A stretch of DNA of 25,076 nucleotides from JBBDWJ01 sp040902925 (GTDB taxonomy: Bacteria > Acidobacteriota > Terriglobia > Bryobacterales > UBA6623). The position numbers were made by a program, and so were the translations under genes. This document shows positions 23,369-25,076 of this stretch, piece by piece. The DNA lies in assembly GCA_040902925.1 (NCBI GenBank), contig JBBDWJ010000190.1, forward strand, positions 1-25,076. The letters are read 5' to 3'. Each line of letters begins with the position of its first letter. The stretch's first letter is position 1. The notes under the pieces were generated by a model, which worked only from the letters and a program-made list of their open reading frames with translations, ran no database searches and had not been told where the DNA came from.

Positions 23369-24370
23369 ATGATGACGTTGGAAGAAGTAGCCAGGCGGGC
23401 GGGAGTTTCCTCCGCCACGGTTTCGCGAGTTCTCAATAACGCCGGGAAGGTTCGTCCGACTACCCGCAAGCGGGTGCTGGAGGCGGTTCGGGAGCTGCGT
23501 TACCACCCCAACGTTCACGCCAAAGCGCTGGCCGGGGCCAAAAGCCGCACCCTGGGAATGATCGTCTCGAATCTGAAGAACCCTTATTTCGTGGATATCT
23601 TCGGCAGCCTGGAAGCGGCGGCCGACCGCCACGGCTACGAGGTCGTTGTCGAAAGTACCGGATACAGCACCCAACGATTGGCGTCGAGCGTGCGGTCGAT
23701 GCTTGGGCGCAGGCTGCTGGGCCTTTCGGTGATCGTTTCGGAGATGGACGATTCGCTGATCGAGGAGCTTACCGAGAGCCGTTTGCCGGTTGTGTTCCAC
23801 GACGTAGGGCGTGCGACGCCGAACGCCGCGCACATCACCGTCGATTGGGAAAAACCGATGCAGAAGACGGTCGAGTACCTGTACTCGCTTGGCCACCGGC
23901 GGATGGCGTTCGTTGGACACCACACCGGCCTGGCTTCGCTGCAGGCCCGGCGGCTCGCATTCCTGAACGCGCTCGATCACTACGCCGGCTCGGTGGAGTT
24001 CGCCACCGAGGCTGATGTCGATTCGCCGGAAGGCGGCCGGATGGCGACGCGGCGCCTGCTATCCACGGGCTTCCAGCCTACGGCGATTCTGAGCGTCAAC
24101 GATTTCATGGCGCTGGGCGTGTTGCGCGAGCTGCAAAGCCGTGGTCATCGCGTTCCGCAAGACATTTCGGTCACCGGGTTTGACAACATCAATCTTTCCG
24201 AGTTCACCAATCCCCCGCTGACCACGGTCAACGTGCCGCGGGAGCGCATCGGGAGACTGGTGTTTGAAGCGCTTGCGCCGCAGGAGGGCCAGCGGGTTTC
24301 CAGTCACGAGATCGTCGTGCATCCGGAAGTAGTGATCCGGGATTCGACGGCGCCGGCGAAGACGCCCTGA
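23369..24370 (+). CDS. LacI-family transcriptional regulator
   Basis: A 333-residue protein. The N-terminus MMTLEEVARRAGVSSATVSRVLNNAGKVRPTTRKRV is a LacI helix-turn-helix, followed by the hinge helix NVHAKALAG. The C-terminal part is a periplasmic-binding-like sensor: RTLGMIVSNLKNPYFVDIFGSLE, RLPVVFHDVG, LGHRRMAFVGHHTG, FQPTAILSVNDFMALGVLRELQSRGHRVPQDISVTGFDNINLSEF, then PPLTTVNVPRERIGRLVFEAL. Length and order are standard. The ATG pair at 23369/23372 has only a distant AGAGGAAGAG, so the start is reasonable but not fixed by a ribosome site. A near-consensus operator lies upstream. It is flanked by araD (divergent) and an SGLT-like symporter (downstream), so a pentose or its phosphate is the likely effector. 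Confidence 0.92.
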   Translation: MMTLEEVARRAGVSSATVSRVLNNAGKVRPTTRKRVLEAVRELRYHPNVHAKALAGAKSRTLGMIVSNLKNPYFVDIFGSLEAAADRHGYEVVVESTGYSTQRLASSVRSMLGRRLLGLSVIVSEMDDSLIEELTESRLPVVFHDVGRATPNAAHITVDWEKPMQKTVEYLYSLGHRRMAFVGHHTGLASLQARRLAFLNALDHYAGSVEFATEADVDSPEGGRMATRRLLSTGFQPTAILSVNDFMALGVLRELQSRGHRVPQDISVTGFDNINLSEFTNPPLTTVNVPRERIGRLVFEALAPQEGQRVSSHEIVVHPEVVIRDSTAPAKTP

Positions 24371-24511
24371 CGGCTTTCGAGGAGTCTGGCGCCGCATGAG
24401 AGAACCATTACCTCCTCAAATTTCGCGGGTGGGGGCGAACGCTTCTTGTTGAGTGGTTCGCAATAAATCACAACCGGCCGCGTCGTCGCCGGCTGAGTGG
24501 GAGAAGAGAAG

Positions 24512-25076
24512 ATGAATCCTTCCGAGGTGGCCGCGACTGCCTGGGCCTGGCAGGACTCCTTTACCCTTGGCCTGTTTTTCGCGGGCATGGTCGGCATCGT
24601 GGTCTGGGTGCTGCGGCAGAAGGAGGAGACGTCTTCGGACTACTTCCTCGCCGGCCGCGACGCGGGCTGGGTGGCAATCGGTGCTTCGATCTTCGCCTCC
24701 AACATCGGCTCGGAGCATCTGGTCGGCCTGGCCGGCACCGGCGCGCGCACCGGCTTGGCGGCGGCGCACTGGGAAATGCACGCCTGGCTGGTGCTGATTC
24801 TCGGCTGGGTGTTTGTGCCGTTCTACTCCCGCAGCATGGTGTACACCATGCCGGAGTTTCTCGAACGGCGATTCTCGCCTGCCGCGCGCTCCCTGCTCTC
24901 GATCATCTCGATGATCAGCTACGTGCTGACGAAGGTTGCGGTCACAGTCTACGCGGGCGGCGTGGTCTTCAAGCAGGTGCTGGGCATCGACACCTGGATG
25001 GGCATTGACTTTTTCTGGATTGGCGCGATCGGGCTGGTGGTGCTCACCGGGCTCTACACCGTGCTGGGGGGCATGA
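24512..25076 (+). CDS. SSS-family sodium/solute symporter, SGLT-like (3' end outside window)
   Basis: The first 188 residues only; the frame is open to the right edge. The ATG at 24512 follows GGAG (24499-24502) with a 9-nt spacer. After a hydrophobic N-terminal TM (FTLGLFFAGMVGIVVWVLRQ) comes SSDYFLAGRDAGWVAIGASI, then FASNIGSEHLVGLAGTGA, closely matching the TM1-TM2 signature of SGLT-type Na+/sugar symporters. Further TMs include WLVLILGWVFVPFYSR, LLSIISMISYVLTKVAVTVYAGG and FFWIGAIGLVVLTGLYTVLGG. The conserved VYTMPEFLERRF is also family-typical. Context (araD, LacI) points to a pentose or other sugar. It lies 141 bp downstream of the LacI gene, which is wide enough for its own promoter. 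Confidence 0.88.
   Translation, partial: MNPSEVAATAWAWQDSFTLGLFFAGMVGIVVWVLRQKEETSSDYFLAGRDAGWVAIGASIFASNIGSEHLVGLAGTGARTGLAAAHWEMHAWLVLILGWVFVPFYSRSMVYTMPEFLERRFSPAARSLLSIISMISYVLTKVAVTVYAGGVVFKQVLGIDTWMGIDFFWIGAIGLVVLTGLYTVLGGM

Noticed and set aside
1..25076. CRISPR arrays, tRNA/rRNA genes, phage or transposase genes
   Set aside because: No regularly spaced long repeats, no tRNA-like cloverleaf or rRNA core and no integrase/transposase reading frame were recognised by eye.

Overview
This 25 kb, GC-rich window looks like a chromosomal segment of an Acidobacteriota member, most plausibly of the Solibacter/Bryobacter type. That placement is inferred from gene content: a very large Oar-like TonB-dependent receptor with an N-terminal carboxypeptidase-regulatory domain, a CRTAC1 (FG-GAP plus ASPIC/UnbV) protein, a TolB-like WD40 propeller, a multiheme cytochrome, kinesin-light-chain-type TPRs and short GC-rich palindromic repeats between genes. 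No rRNA, tRNA, CRISPR array, phage or transposase gene was seen.

Layout. 1-287 is the 3' end of a VOC/glyoxalase-fold gene. 458-1051 is an exported beta-barrel protein. 1239-2039 (minus) is a two-gene partner-switching pair (STAS antagonist and RsbW-type kinase), divergent from a PYROXD2-like FAD oxidoreductase (2210-3787). After a 389-bp leader comes the 1176-residue TonB receptor (4177-7707), which ends in a strong intrinsic terminator. 7914-13881 holds exported or redox proteins: a MauG/CcpA-type diheme peroxidase, a WD40-like propeller, a seven-heme cytochrome c, a TPR protein and a DUF4440/SnoaL-like protein.

14053-18687 (minus) is the most coherent unit, an apparent trans-4-hydroxy-L-proline degradation operon. 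In transcription order it encodes a DHDPS-family deaminase, a proline-racemase-family 4-hydroxyproline 2-epimerase with both catalytic cysteines, and the three parts of a heteromeric D-hydroxyproline dehydrogenase: a DAO-type FAD subunit, a small [2Fe-2S] subunit and an FAD/BFD-like subunit. Several of these genes overlap. Divergent from it is an NSS/SLC6-family sodium symporter (18901-20424), a candidate hydroxyproline importer, whose stop codon overlaps the start of a CRTAC1 protein (20421-22166). The final pathway enzyme, alpha-ketoglutarate semialdehyde dehydrogenase, is not in the window.

22335-25076 is a pentose/sugar locus: araD (minus), a divergent LacI-family regulator with a near-consensus LacI/CcpA-type operator upstream, and the 5' part of an SGLT-like SSS symporter running off the right edge.

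Points most worth a second look are the hydroxyproline operon paired with an SLC6-type transporter, the transporter-CRTAC1 translational coupling, a 148-bp MITE-like inverted-repeat element, and two families of intergenic palindromes.
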